Source of the DNA: CAZOVK01 sp964583165
GTDB lineage: Bacteria > Bacillota > Clostridia > Lachnospirales > WRAX01
DNA: 21,251 bases
Reading direction: 5' to 3'
Assembly: GCA_964583165.1 (NCBI GenBank)
Contig: CAZOVK010000041.1
Span: forward strand, 1-21,251
Below, in pieces: positions 1-7,726 of this stretch. The notes beneath the pieces are model-generated. The model was not told the DNA's origin. It made no database searches and saw nothing but the letters and a program-made list of their open reading frames with translations. Each line of letters starts with the position of its first letter. The first letter of the stretch is position 1. Made by a program: the position numbers and the translations under genes.

Positions 1-474
1 GCTCAATTCGGCGGTCAGCGTTTCGGCGAGATGGAAGTTTGGGCGCTGGAAGCTTACGGCGCGGCATATACACTGCAAGAGATTTTGACTGTCAAGTCAG
101 ACGATATAGTAGGGCGTGTCAAGACCTACGAAGCCATTGTCAAGGGCGAGAATATTCCGGAACCGGGTATTCCCGAGAGCTTCAAGGTTCTGTTAAAGGA
201 ACTTCAAGCTATGGCATTGGACGTTAAGGTTTTGGCTGAAGACAACACGGAAGTCGAGATACGTGAAATGGTTGATGACGCTTCCGATTTGAATATAGAA
301 CTGTCCAATATGGACTTACTGCCCGGCAGCGACACGGAGAGTTTCGTCCGTCACCGCGGCGATATGGTTATTGTTGACGAAAGCGGCGAGATAGTAGACG
401 ACGCAGGTTTCGGCGAAGAAGAATTTGCCGATACCGAAGACGACTACGGTGACGGCGACTACGATTACGAGTAA
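1..474 (+). CDS. rpoB: RNA polymerase beta subunit, C-terminal part (5' end outside window)
   Basis: This is the last 157 residues of the beta subunit of DNA-dependent RNA polymerase, open at the left window edge and read in frame 1. It begins inside the universally conserved C-terminal block (GGQRFGEMEVWALEAYGAA, then LQEILTVKSDD and the GENIPEPGIPESFKVLLKEL segment), which in the enzyme packs against beta' at the base of the clamp. After the conserved block the protein ends in a lineage-specific acidic tail rich in D, E and Y (about residues 125-157), a common kind of extension in Bacillota. The rpoC start lies 18 nt after the stop, with a GAGAGGGG ribosome site between them, so the two large subunits are cotranscribed in the usual order. 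An internal ATG at 31 is not a start; homology runs through it. Confidence 0.97.
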   Translation, partial: AQFGGQRFGEMEVWALEAYGAAYTLQEILTVKSDDIVGRVKTYEAIVKGENIPEPGIPESFKVLLKELQAMALDVKVLAEDNTEVEIREMVDDASDLNIELSNMDLLPGSDTESFVRHRGDMVIVDESGEIVDDAGFGEEEFADTEDDYGDGDYDYE

Positions 475-492
475 GAGAGGGGAAGAATTTGC

Positions 493-3400
493 ATGTCTGA
501 AAACGAACAAAGCTTTGGCCAGACTTTAACGCAAAAGGAAACCCGCCCCGCGGAACAACCCATTGTGTTTGATTCTATACAAATAAGCTTGGCTTCCCCT
601 GAGAAGGTGCGCGAATGGTCGCGCGGCGAGGTCAAAAAGCCCGAAACAATCAACTACCGCACGCTCAAACCCGAGCGTGACGGTCTGTTCTGTGAACGCA
701 TCTTCGGTCCCGATAAGGACTGGGAGTGCCATTGCGGGAAGTACAAGCGCATTCGCAACAAGGGCATTGTCTGTGACCGTTGCGGCGTTGAAGTCACGAA
801 GAAAAAGGTTAGGCGCGAGCGCATGGGGCATATCGAGCTTGCCGCGCCCGTATCCCATATCTGGTATTTTAGGGGCATACCGAGCCGTATGGGTCTGATT
901 CTGACCATGTCGCCGAGAAGCCTTGAAAAAGTACTATATTTTGCGAACTATGTCGTGCTTGAATCGAGCGTAAACGACTTAAAGGTGAAACAACTCCTTA
1001 CTGAAAAGGAATATCAAGAAGCTGTAGACAAATTCGGCGCAACAGCTTTCCGCGTGGGCATGGGCGCGGAAGCAGTTAAGGAACTCTTAGAGCGCATCAA
1101 CCTTGAAGAAGAATCCAAACAGCTCAAAGCAGAACTGCCGGATTCGTCGGCGCAGAAACGCGCACGGATAATCAAGAAACTTGAAGTTATTGAGAGCTTC
1201 CGCATGTCGGGCAATCGGCCTGAATGGATGGTGCTTGACGCTATTCCCGTCATCCCGCCCGATTTGCGCCCGATGGTACAGCTAGACGGCGGACGTTTCG
1301 CAACGTCTGACCTAAATGACTTGTACCGCCGAGTTATCAACCGTAATAACCGCCTAAAGAGATTGCTCGACTTAGGCGCTCCCGATATTATTGTAAGAAA
1401 CGAAAAACGCATGTTGCAGGAAGCCGTTGACGCGCTCATTGACAACGGTCGTCGCGGTCGCCCTGTGACGGGGCCTAATAACCGTCCACTGAAATCGCTA
1501 TCTGACTTGCTTAAAGGCAAGCAGGGGCGCTTCCGTCAGAACCTTTTGGGTAAGCGCGTTGACTACTCAGGGCGTTCGGTTATCGTCGTAGGGCCTAACC
1601 TAAAGCTCTATCAATGCGGTCTACCCAAAGAAATGGCGATTGAGCTATTCAAGCCTTTTGTTATGAAGAAACTCGTCGAAGACAAAACCGCCCACAATAT
1701 CAAGGCCGCCAAACGCATGGTTGAGCGTCTACTACCCGAAGTGTGGGACGTTCTCGAAGACGTAATCAAGGAACACCCTGTCATGCTGAACCGTGCCCCA
1801 ACGCTTCACCGTCTGGGCATTCAGGCGTTCGAGCCTGTTCTTGTCGAGGGCAAGGCGCTCAAGCTTCACCCATTGGTCTGTACAGCTTATAACGCTGACT
1901 TTGACGGTGACCAGATGGCTGTTCACGTGCCACTGTCTGTTGAAGCACAGGCCGAATGCCGTTTCTTGCTACTTGCGCCGAATAACCTCTTAAAACCGTC
2001 TGACGGCGCGCCCGTTACTGTGCCGTCACAGGACATGGTTTTGGGTATCTACTATTTAACGCTCGATAAAGACGGCGAACCCGGCGAAGGCAAGGTATTT
2101 AAGGACGAGTTTGAAGCTCGTTTGGCGTATGACAACGGGGTTATTACGCTTCACTCCAAAATCAAAGTAAGACGCACGCTTGTCATTGACGGAGTTCAAC
2201 AGTCGCGCTTGGTTGATACGAGTGTCGGTAAGGTCATTCTTAATGAAGCTATCCCGCAGGATTTGGGCTTCGTTGACCGCTCTATCCCCGAAAACATGTT
2301 CCGCTATGAGATTGACTTCTTGGCTAATAAGAAGGCACTCGGGCGTATCATAAATCGTTGTATCAATATCCATGGTTCTACATCAACAGCAATTGTACTC
2401 GATAGAATCAAGGACTTAGGCTTCAAGTTCTCGACACGCGGCGCGTTGACCGTGTCTATTTCAGACATGGAAATCCCCGCGTCTAAGGCGCAATATCTCG
2501 CCGAAGCCGAAGAAACTGTTGAGCGTGTCCGCCGCATGTACCGCCGCGGTCTTATGACGGACGAAGAACGCCATGAAAAGGTTGTCGCAACTTGGAACGA
2601 GTGTAACGACAAGATTACGAAGGCGCTTCTTGCGGGGCTTGGTCGCTTCAACAACATCCACATGATGGCTGACTCGGGCGCTCGTGGTTCAAACGCACAG
2701 ATTAAACAGCTTGCGGGTATGCGCGGTCTTGTCGCGAGCCCGACAGGCGGTATTATCGAGTTGCCGATTAAGTCTAACTATCGTGAGGGTCTGACAGTTC
2801 TGGAGTATTTCTCGTCGGCTCACGGCGCGAGAAAAGGTTTGGCCGACACGGCGCTTAGAACAGCTGACTCGGGTTATCTGACACGCCGTCTGGTTGACGT
2901 GTCGCAAGACATCATCATACGCGATTGGGATTGTTCGACAGAAGCAACCGAAAAGCCCGGCATGTGGGTTTCGGCGTTCGTTGAAAAGTCGGCTATGGGT
3001 TCGGGCAACAGTGAAGAGGTTGACCAAGAGGTTATCGAGAGCCTTCACGACCGTATCTCTGGGCGTTGGTCTATCAACCAGATAATTAGCCCCCAAACAG
3101 GCGAGGTTCTTGTTGAAGCCGACACCATGATTTCACCCATGCAGGCCGAAGCAGTTGAGAAACACGGCATTAAGTCCGTCCTCATCCGCACGATTCTGAC
3201 TTGCCGTAGCCGCAAGGGGCTTTGCTCGAAGTGTTACGGCGCGAACATGGCCAGCGGGCGTATCGTCCGCGTAGGTGAGTCGGTTGGTATTATCGCGGCT
3301 CAGTCTATCGGCGAGCCCGGCACACAGCTTACCATGCGTACATTCCATACGGGCGGTATCGCATCAAACGAAGATATCACGCAAGGTCTTCCGCGTGTCG

Positions 3401-4110
3401 AAGAACTTTTCGAGGCACGTAAACCGAAAGGTCTTGCTATCATAGCAGAATTCGGCGGCAATGTCACAGTGTCTGACAGCAAGAAGAAGCGCGAAGTCAC
3501 CATCTTTAACGGCGACACAGGCGAAAGCAAGGACTATCTGATTCCATACGGTTCGCGTATTCGCGTACTCACGGGTGATGTGGTTCAACCGGGTGACGAG
3601 CTTACAGAGGGTTCGGTCTACCCGCATGACATCTTGAAAATCAAGGGTTTGCGCGGCGTTCAGGACTATATGCTTCAAGAAGTCCAGCGTGTTTACCGCC
3701 TGCAAGGCGTTGACATCAACGACAAGCACATTGAAGTTATCGTGCGTCAGATGCTCAAACGTATCAAGATAGAAGAGAACGGCGATTCTGATTTCTTGCC
3801 CGGTAGCTTAGTTGACTGGCTCGAGTTTGAAGAAATCAACAGCCATCTTGAGTCCCTAGGCAGACAACCCGCGACAGGTCTACGTATACTCATGGGTATT
3901 ACGAAGGCATCGCTTGCTACCGACAGCTTCTTGTCAGCCGCGTCCTTCCAAGAAACAACACGCGTCCTCACAGAAGCCGCCATAAAGGGCAAAGTTGACC
4001 CGCTTATTGGCTTGAAAGAAAACGTCATAATCGGTAAGCTCATCCCCGCCGGTACGGGTATGCAGATGTACCGCAGTATTGGCGTGACAACAGGCGAAGA
4101 CGCAGAATAA
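493..4110 (+). CDS. rpoC: RNA polymerase beta' subunit
   Basis: This is the largest catalytic subunit of RNA polymerase, 1205 aa, close to the roughly 1200 aa usual in Bacillota and without the large trigger-loop insertion of Proteobacteria. Visible landmarks, in order: the N-terminal zinc site C79, C81, C94, C97; the clamp and rudder region (RPMVQLDGGRFATSDLNDLY, GRRGRPVTGP); the Mg-binding motif NADFDGDQMAVH with D469, D471 and D473; the bridge-helix and secondary-channel region (DSGARGS, GMRGLVASP); the second zinc site C814, C904, C911, C914; and the trigger-loop motif QLTMRTFHTGG. All catalytic residues are present. The chosen ATG follows a GAGAGGGG site by about 10 nt. It adds some 17 residues before the conserved FDSIQISLASPEKVREWS block compared with typical homologues; no better-placed start is seen. 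The gene is followed directly by a hairpin. Confidence 0.98.
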   Translation: MSENEQSFGQTLTQKETRPAEQPIVFDSIQISLASPEKVREWSRGEVKKPETINYRTLKPERDGLFCERIFGPDKDWECHCGKYKRIRNKGIVCDRCGVEVTKKKVRRERMGHIELAAPVSHIWYFRGIPSRMGLILTMSPRSLEKVLYFANYVVLESSVNDLKVKQLLTEKEYQEAVDKFGATAFRVGMGAEAVKELLERINLEEESKQLKAELPDSSAQKRARIIKKLEVIESFRMSGNRPEWMVLDAIPVIPPDLRPMVQLDGGRFATSDLNDLYRRVINRNNRLKRLLDLGAPDIIVRNEKRMLQEAVDALIDNGRRGRPVTGPNNRPLKSLSDLLKGKQGRFRQNLLGKRVDYSGRSVIVVGPNLKLYQCGLPKEMAIELFKPFVMKKLVEDKTAHNIKAAKRMVERLLPEVWDVLEDVIKEHPVMLNRAPTLHRLGIQAFEPVLVEGKALKLHPLVCTAYNADFDGDQMAVHVPLSVEAQAECRFLLLAPNNLLKPSDGAPVTVPSQDMVLGIYYLTLDKDGEPGEGKVFKDEFEARLAYDNGVITLHSKIKVRRTLVIDGVQQSRLVDTSVGKVILNEAIPQDLGFVDRSIPENMFRYEIDFLANKKALGRIINRCINIHGSTSTAIVLDRIKDLGFKFSTRGALTVSISDMEIPASKAQYLAEAEETVERVRRMYRRGLMTDEERHEKVVATWNECNDKITKALLAGLGRFNNIHMMADSGARGSNAQIKQLAGMRGLVASPTGGIIELPIKSNYREGLTVLEYFSSAHGARKGLADTALRTADSGYLTRRLVDVSQDIIIRDWDCSTEATEKPGMWVSAFVEKSAMGSGNSEEVDQEVIESLHDRISGRWSINQIISPQTGEVLVEADTMISPMQAEAVEKHGIKSVLIRTILTCRSRKGLCSKCYGANMASGRIVRVGESVGIIAAQSIGEPGTQLTMRTFHTGGIASNEDITQGLPRVEELFEARKPKGLAIIAEFGGNVTVSDSKKKREVTIFNGDTGESKDYLIPYGSRIRVLTGDVVQPGDELTEGSVYPHDILKIKGLRGVQDYMLQEVQRVYRLQGVDINDKHIEVIVRQMLKRIKIEENGDSDFLPGSLVDWLEFEEINSHLESLGRQPATGLRILMGITKASLATDSFLSAASFQETTRVLTEAAIKGKVDPLIGLKENVIIGKLIPAGTGMQMYRSIGVTTGEDAE

Positions 4111-4116
4111 ATACAA

Positions 4117-4150
4117 AAACCAGCCGTCGGATTTTTCCGGCGGCTGGTTT
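4117..4150 (+). terminator. Hairpin terminator after rpoC
   Basis: AAACCAGCCG (4117-4126) pairs perfectly with CGGCTGGTTT (4141-4150). An inner TCGG/CCGG extension with one G-U pair leaves a short T-rich loop. Only three T residues follow the stem, so it is a less than classic intrinsic terminator, but it sits 7 nt after the rpoC stop. It should end, or at least weaken, the rpoBC transcript. Confidence 0.7.
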
Positions 4151-4172
4151 CATAACAATTGGGGCGAATCAG

Positions 4173-4418
4173 TTGGAAAATGTAGACAAGCGCGGTGTTC
4201 TCGACGAAGAAGTTTTTACATACCAGATTACGAAATCTAAGATTGTGTTAATCTCATGGCACGGCAAGCTTGTTACCACTTTAAGCGGTAAGAAGGCAGA
4301 AAAGTTTATCACAGACATTCAAACCGCTGATGAAAAGCAAGCCCAGCTCATCATGGCGAAAGCCACGGGGCATTTCAAACACGGCAATGAGAAGCAGTCA
4401 AAACACCCAAAACAGTAG
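4173..4418 (+). CDS. Small conserved protein of unknown function (81 aa)
   Basis: No function is known to me. The start is a TTG at 4173, chosen because GGGGCG (4161-4166) sits 6 nt upstream; the only nearby ATG (4180) is out of frame and runs straight into a stop. The product is small, soluble and basic at the C-terminus. The centre reads like a compact beta-strand then helix (SKIVLISWHGKLVTTLSGKKAEKF), followed by QAQLIMAKATGHFKHGNE and a lysine-rich tail. From memory, similar small proteins with a GK..TTL.GKKAEKF...MAKATG.FK.GNE pattern occur as uncharacterised proteins in other bacteria, which argues for a real gene. It lies 22 nt downstream of the rpoC hairpin, so it would be expressed by readthrough or from a promoter not visible here. 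It ends 6 nt from the end of the convergent reductase gene. It does not resemble the L7Ae-type protein often found after rpoC. Confidence 0.75.
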   Translation: MENVDKRGVLDEEVFTYQITKSKIVLISWHGKLVTTLSGKKAEKFITDIQTADEKQAQLIMAKATGHFKHGNEKQSKHPKQ

Positions 4419-4424
4419 AGGTTT

Positions 4425-5111
4425 TCATAATACCTCATATTTTAGCCGAATATAAGAGTTTTCGAGTACAGTACAACTCGTAAGCTTCAGTGCTTCTAAA
4501 AACACCAGTTGTTCGGGCGAAAATATGGATGTTCCGTCTATTAGTGTTGGTGTGGCTTTCCCTCCAACTAAGAGAGGGGCTACAACTATATCAACACTAT
4601 CAAACAACTTCTGACGCAAAAACTCGCCGTTCAGTGTTCCGCCCGACTGAATGGTGAGCCGCTCAACAAGATAATCAGAAGCTAATATCTCTAGCAATAG
4701 CCCCAAGTTAATGGTTTCTTGATAGATTATGTGCAGGTTATCATGCTTTGCGGAATATGCGGGATGTTGATTGTTTGATGTAACAAGAATCAATTGCTTT
4801 GTCCAGTCACAAAGATATTTTATCCCGTGTTCGGTCAGATGAGGCTTGCTGTCAATAATTACAAATGAGCATGGCATTTTTGGGGGTATGTCTTTATGCG
4901 TATTTACTCCTATTTTTGCCATTACCCGACCTGTGTTCAGTGACCAGAGGTCAGTTGTTCGCTCAATTTGATAGTATTGATGCAACCCTTCTTTTACGCC
5001 GGGTATCTGTGACCAATCTTTGTCCGCATCAAGTGAGTCACTGGCTCCGCTCGAGATTTTGCCATCAACAGACATCAACATAAACAGTGTAGTATAGGGC
5101 TTATTAACCAT
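4425..5111 (-). CDS. RibD C-terminal / dihydrofolate reductase-like protein
   Basis: A 228-aa stand-alone NADPH-dependent reductase domain of the RibD-C / DHFR-like family. The supporting motifs are an N-terminal strand and loop FMLMSVDGKISS (the family's S-x-DGKI motif), GRVMAKIGV in the first third, and the C-terminal signature QSGGTLNGEFLRQKLFDSVD followed by VAPLLVGG. In riboflavin synthesis the same fold reduces the ribosylamino-uracil intermediate. Lone copies without the deaminase domain are a broad group of mostly unassigned reductases, so the substrate is unknown. The reading frame is open 20 codons further upstream, but the ATG at 5111 is preferred: GGTGAT lies 9 nt before it, and the longer version would overlap the 3' end of the AraC-type gene. 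The gap to that regulator is 35 nt on the same strand, so the two are probably cotranscribed and the reductase may be a target of the regulator. Confidence 0.85.
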   Translation of the reverse strand: MVNKPYTTLFMLMSVDGKISSGASDSLDADKDWSQIPGVKEGLHQYYQIERTTDLWSLNTGRVMAKIGVNTHKDIPPKMPCSFVIIDSKPHLTEHGIKYLCDWTKQLILVTSNNQHPAYSAKHDNLHIIYQETINLGLLLEILASDYLVERLTIQSGGTLNGEFLRQKLFDSVDIVVAPLLVGGKATPTLIDGTSIFSPEQLVFLEALKLTSCTVLENSYIRLKYEVL

Positions 5112-5146
5112 AATTTTCACATCACCCAACCAAAACAGTATGAAGA

Positions 5147-5995
5147 CTATTTCTTTACAACGGGTATCCACACCTCAAAGCTTGCGTTCGTGGGGTTCGC
5201 GTCCATATACACCTCGATATCAGGCACATTCGCAAACTCATAGCCAGAAGTCGGGAGCCATTCCGTCACGATGCGTCTTTCAAGGTCTTGAATCGCGTGT
5301 GGCATCGTACCCGTACCACTAAATATTGCCCATGTCGCGGCGGGGATTGTGTGTTCGTCGAAGCGTTCATCTGTGAATGTACTGTTCGCTACAGCTATGA
5401 AGTAACGCCATTCGTCATTTTCATTACTCGTGCAAACGCCAAGAATCCCGCGAGGTTCTTCCCCAATATATTGCGCCAGTGTCTGAATCGTCCCATCCGC
5501 CCACGCTTTGTTCCACATTTGTGGCACAACAGCAAAGCTCTTTTCCATGTCCTTGTCAGTGGGCGCGCTCACGCCGATAATACGGATTGCGTCTTTCTTT
5601 TCAATACGATAATTCATCTCAACATCTCCCTTAATCGCGATTTTGAAGCGGATAGGAGGGAAGGCGGCGAACGTCACGCCTGACGCTTTCGCCTTCGACG
5701 GCGCGAAGCCATGCACAGACTGAAACGCGCGGTTAAACGCTGTGGGTGAGTCGTACCCAAACTTCATACCCACGTCAATGACCTTTTCGCCATTATGCAA
5801 GTCAACAGCCGCAAGTGTCATGCGCCGCCGCCTGATATACTCCGACAGCGGAACATTCGCGATATACGTGAACATGCGCTGAAAGTGGTATGTTGAACAA
5901 CATGCTATGCGGGCTAGGCTGTCATACTCAATATCATCCGTCAAATGCTCCTCAATGTAATCAATGACGCTGTTCAGCCGCTCGAACCACTCCAT
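5147..5995 (-). CDS. AraC-family regulator with GyrI-like ligand-binding domain
   Basis: A 282-aa transcription regulator. Residues 1-105 hold the two helix-turn-helix motifs of the AraC/XylS family, placed at the N-terminus (LARIACCSTYHFQRMFTYI, then VIDVGMKFGYDSPTAFNRAF and the P-S-K end typical of the second motif). Residues from about 126 to the end form a GyrI-like / AraC effector-binding domain, beginning MNYRIEKKDAIRIIGV and ending EVYMDANPTNASFEVWIPV. Proteins of this layout (Rob/BmrR-like) usually bind hydrophobic or cationic small molecules and turn on efflux or detoxification genes; the ligand here is not evident. The ATG at 5995 is supported by a GGGGAG site (on the minus strand, about 6005-6010). 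The reductase gene follows after 35 nt. Confidence 0.9.
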   Translation of the reverse strand: MEWFERLNSVIDYIEEHLTDDIEYDSLARIACCSTYHFQRMFTYIANVPLSEYIRRRRMTLAAVDLHNGEKVIDVGMKFGYDSPTAFNRAFQSVHGFAPSKAKASGVTFAAFPPIRFKIAIKGDVEMNYRIEKKDAIRIIGVSAPTDKDMEKSFAVVPQMWNKAWADGTIQTLAQYIGEEPRGILGVCTSNENDEWRYFIAVANSTFTDERFDEHTIPAATWAIFSGTGTMPHAIQDLERRIVTEWLPTSGYEFANVPDIEVYMDANPTNASFEVWIPVVKK

Positions 5996-6061
5996 AAACC
6001 CAACTCCCCAGCAAGATTATAGTATATACAAATGTGCTCTTCCTCTTAGCTATTGCACAAA

Positions 6062-6102
6062 AAAGATAGAACTTTTACCGAACCGTTCTAAAAGTAACGG
6101 TT
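6062..6102 (-). terminator. Possible terminator after the small membrane protein gene
   Basis: On the minus strand two alternative stems overlap the 3' end of the membrane protein gene. AACCGTT/AACGGTT (6081-6087 with 6096-6102) encloses the stop codon. ACTTTTA/TAAAAGT (6071-6077 with 6089-6095) is followed a few bases later by a run of six T (minus strand). Either could fold. The distance between stem and T-run makes this a weak call. Confidence 0.35.
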
Positions 6103-6483
6103 GATTAAACTGTCAACACCCTGAATCAGCATTGCGACTATGCCCCAGCCTACACAAAAGGCACCCCATAGACCAATGACAACGTGGCTCCAAACATAGA
6201 TTTCAGCCACTATAAAAAACACCGCCACAGGTATTGCAAAGACCGCCAAAACGGCACCGATTACCACACCGACATAACCTATATATGTGAGCTTGCCCAA
6301 ATCGTTTCGATGTATATCGTTTCTCCGTTGCAAAACCGTGAACAGTTTTTGGAACCTTGATTCTGCCCGAAACGCACGAATGGTTCGGTGACTGCCGGAG
6401 TAATTACGCAGTTCGCAGCCAACAGATAGGCCAACCCACGCGCAAAGTATTGTAAGTGCCAAATGCACAATGCTTTTTATCAT
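6088..6483 (-). CDS. Small membrane protein of unknown function (131 aa)
   Basis: I do not recognise a family. The start is taken as the ATG at 6483 because GGGGG (6489-6493 on the minus strand) precedes it by about 5 nt. The frame stays open 20 codons upstream, but that version would run into the -10 box of the opposing btu promoter and has no ribosome site. The protein has a hydrophobic N-terminal segment (about residues 4-22), a charged, arginine-rich cytoplasmic-looking stretch (about 25-60) and two more hydrophobic segments (about 65-92 and 96-117), ending in a short polar tail. This suggests three membrane spans. It faces away from the B12 riboswitch operon and shares its intergenic region, so it may be coexpressed or merely adjacent; nothing in the sequence ties it to B12. 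Confidence 0.65.
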   Translation of the reverse strand: MIKSIVHLALTILCAWVGLSVGCELRNYSGSHRTIRAFRAESRFQKLFTVLQRRNDIHRNDLGKLTYIGYVGVVIGAVLAVFAIPVAVFFIVAEIYVWSHVVIGLWGAFCVGWGIVAMLIQGVDSLINRYF

Positions 6484-6511
6484 AACATCCCCCAGATTAT
6501 CAAAACCACTC

Positions 6512-6540
6512 TTGCCAAACCCCGATGATAGTGTTATAAT
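6512..6540 (+). promoter_or_regulatory. Sigma-A promoter for the riboswitch/btu operon
   Basis: TTGCCA (6512-6517) and TATAAT (6535-6540) are separated by 17 nt, and a TG pair one base before the -10 gives an extended -10. This predicts transcription from about 6547, some 20 nt before the recognisable aptamer, and a leader of about 246 nt before btuF. Confidence 0.8.
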
Positions 6541-6567
6541 CATAACAGATTAAAACAGCATTAGCCA

Positions 6568-6716
6568 TACAATTTAATATTTCGGAGAAGTCGGGTGAGA
6601 ATCCCGCACGGTCCCGCCGCTGTAAGGAAGGAGCCGCTTTGCACATGCCACTGACAAGTTTGTTGGGAAGGCGCGAAACGGTGATGATTTCCAAGTCAGA
6701 ATATCCGCTGTACACG
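6568..6716 (+). promoter_or_regulatory. Cobalamin riboswitch aptamer
   Basis: The leader contains the conserved elements of the cobalamin riboswitch in the right order: the GGTGAGAATCCCGCACGGTCCCGCCGCTGTAA-type core (6594-6626, given here only as a pattern), GCCACTG (about 6646-6652), GGGAAGGCGCGAAACGGTGATGA-type segment (about 6664-6687) and a divergent B12 box AAGTCAGAATATCCGCTG (6693-6710). The aptamer binds a B12 form and lowers expression of downstream genes when B12 is plentiful. A further small hairpin (CGTTTC 6715-6720 with GAAATG 6732-6737) lies between aptamer and terminator. It heads btuFCD, which fits the usual role exactly. Which cobalamin form it prefers cannot be read off safely. 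Confidence 0.93.
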
Positions 6717-6750
6717 TTTCTACGAGAGATGGAAATGGGTTTTAATTTGC

Positions 6751-6778
6751 CCCTGTCTTTTTAGACAGGGAATTTTTA
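6751..6778 (+). terminator. Riboswitch-controlled intrinsic terminator
   Basis: CCCTGTCT (6751-6758) pairs perfectly with AGACAGGG (6763-6770) around a TTTT loop and is followed by AATTTTTATTT. It lies between the B12 aptamer and btuF, 14 nt before the ribosome site, which is the position of an expression platform. B12 binding would favour this terminator and stop transcription before btuF. Confidence 0.88.
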
Positions 6779-6792
6779 TTTAGGGGGATTTT

Positions 6793-7710
6793 ATGAAGAA
6801 AGTGGTTTTAGCAGTGGTTTTAGCGGCAATTGTGGCGTTTATGAGCGCATGTCAGTCGCAAGTTACACCAGTTGTTCAACCCACACAAGTAGCGGCATAT
6901 TACCCGCGCGAGTACACGGACTTTGAGGGCGTAGTTACGGAGATTAAGGAAGAACCCAAGCGCATTGTATCGCTGTCACCCGCTGTGACAGAGATTGTCA
7001 CGGCTTTGGCGGGCACTGACGTACTAATCGGGCGAACGGAGTATTGCGATTATCCGCAGGAGGTCACGGAGATTCAGTCAATCGGCGATATGTATACACC
7101 GAATATTGAGTTAATCGTGTCGCTGGAGCCTGATTTGGTGGTAGTTTCGGCACATACGAACCCGGAGGTGTTGACCAATCTACGCACGAACGGCATAACG
7201 GCCATTCGCCTGTTCGCTAATGACGACTTCGCCGGTTGTTATCAGATGATAACAGACATGGGTGTGATATTGAACCGCGCTGACAAGTCAGATGAGATAA
7301 TCACGGCCATGAAAGAAAAGGTTAGGGATATAGAAACACGCGCCAAGGGTTTAGACAAGCCCACGGTTTATTACCTGGTTTCGGCGGGCGAGTTTGGCGA
7401 CTACGCTGCTACGGGTGACACGTTTATAAACGAGATGATAGAAATGGCGGGTGGCGAAAATATCGCCAAAGACGGCGCGAACTGGGCGTATAGCCTTGAA
7501 TTACTGCTAGAAAAAGACCCTGATGTGATAGTCACGGCTGAAATCGCGGGTTATACAGATTTATTGCCCGAGATGGAGGGCTACAAGGACTTGACGGCTG
7601 TCAAAACGGGTAGGGTACACGAGTTGGACAACAACCTTGTTGACCGCATGGGGCCACGCCTTGCCGATGGGTTAGAGTTGCTTTTTAATGCCATACATAG
7701 CGCGAATTGA
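6793..7710 (+). CDS. btuF: Cobalamin ABC transporter substrate-binding lipoprotein
   Basis: A 305-aa periplasmic-binding-type protein, expected on the outer face of the cytoplasmic membrane, that delivers its ligand to the BtuC/BtuD transporter. The N-terminus is a lipoprotein signal: MKK, a hydrophobic core, and FMSAC with the acylated cysteine at residue 20. From about residue 55 it matches the PF01497-type fold for B12 and Fe-siderophore binding (KRIVSLSPAVTEIVTALAG, then IGDMYTPNIELIVSLEPDLVVV), and ends with the lobe containing VYYLVSAGEFG and the catalogue-typical AGGENIA. Sequence alone does not separate B12 from siderophore binders; the B12 riboswitch directly upstream decides for cobalamin. 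AGGGGGA lies 7 nt before the ATG. The permease gene follows at once. Confidence 0.9.
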   Translation: MKKVVLAVVLAAIVAFMSACQSQVTPVVQPTQVAAYYPREYTDFEGVVTEIKEEPKRIVSLSPAVTEIVTALAGTDVLIGRTEYCDYPQEVTEIQSIGDMYTPNIELIVSLEPDLVVVSAHTNPEVLTNLRTNGITAIRLFANDDFAGCYQMITDMGVILNRADKSDEIITAMKEKVRDIETRAKGLDKPTVYYLVSAGEFGDYAATGDTFINEMIEMAGGENIAKDGANWAYSLELLLEKDPDVIVTAEIAGYTDLLPEMEGYKDLTAVKTGRVHELDNNLVDRMGPRLADGLELLFNAIHSAN

Positions 7711-7726
7711 TGGAATTGAGGGCGAA

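Noticed and set aside
1014..1520. 168-codon open frame on the minus strand within rpoC
   Set aside because: Serine/arginine-rich translation typical of the antisense of a conserved gene; rpoC is intact through it.
4416..4440. Terminator between the convergent small gene and the reductase gene
   Set aside because: Only a 5-bp GAGGT/ACCTC pairing is visible, without a clear T-run.
5288..5683. 131-codon plus-strand open frame
   Set aside because: It is antisense to the AraC-type regulator and shows no family features.
7688..7726. ATG start of btuC overlapping btuF by 23 nt
   Set aside because: No good ribosome site; the GTG at 7727 has GAGGG just upstream. Kept as an alternative, not fully excluded.
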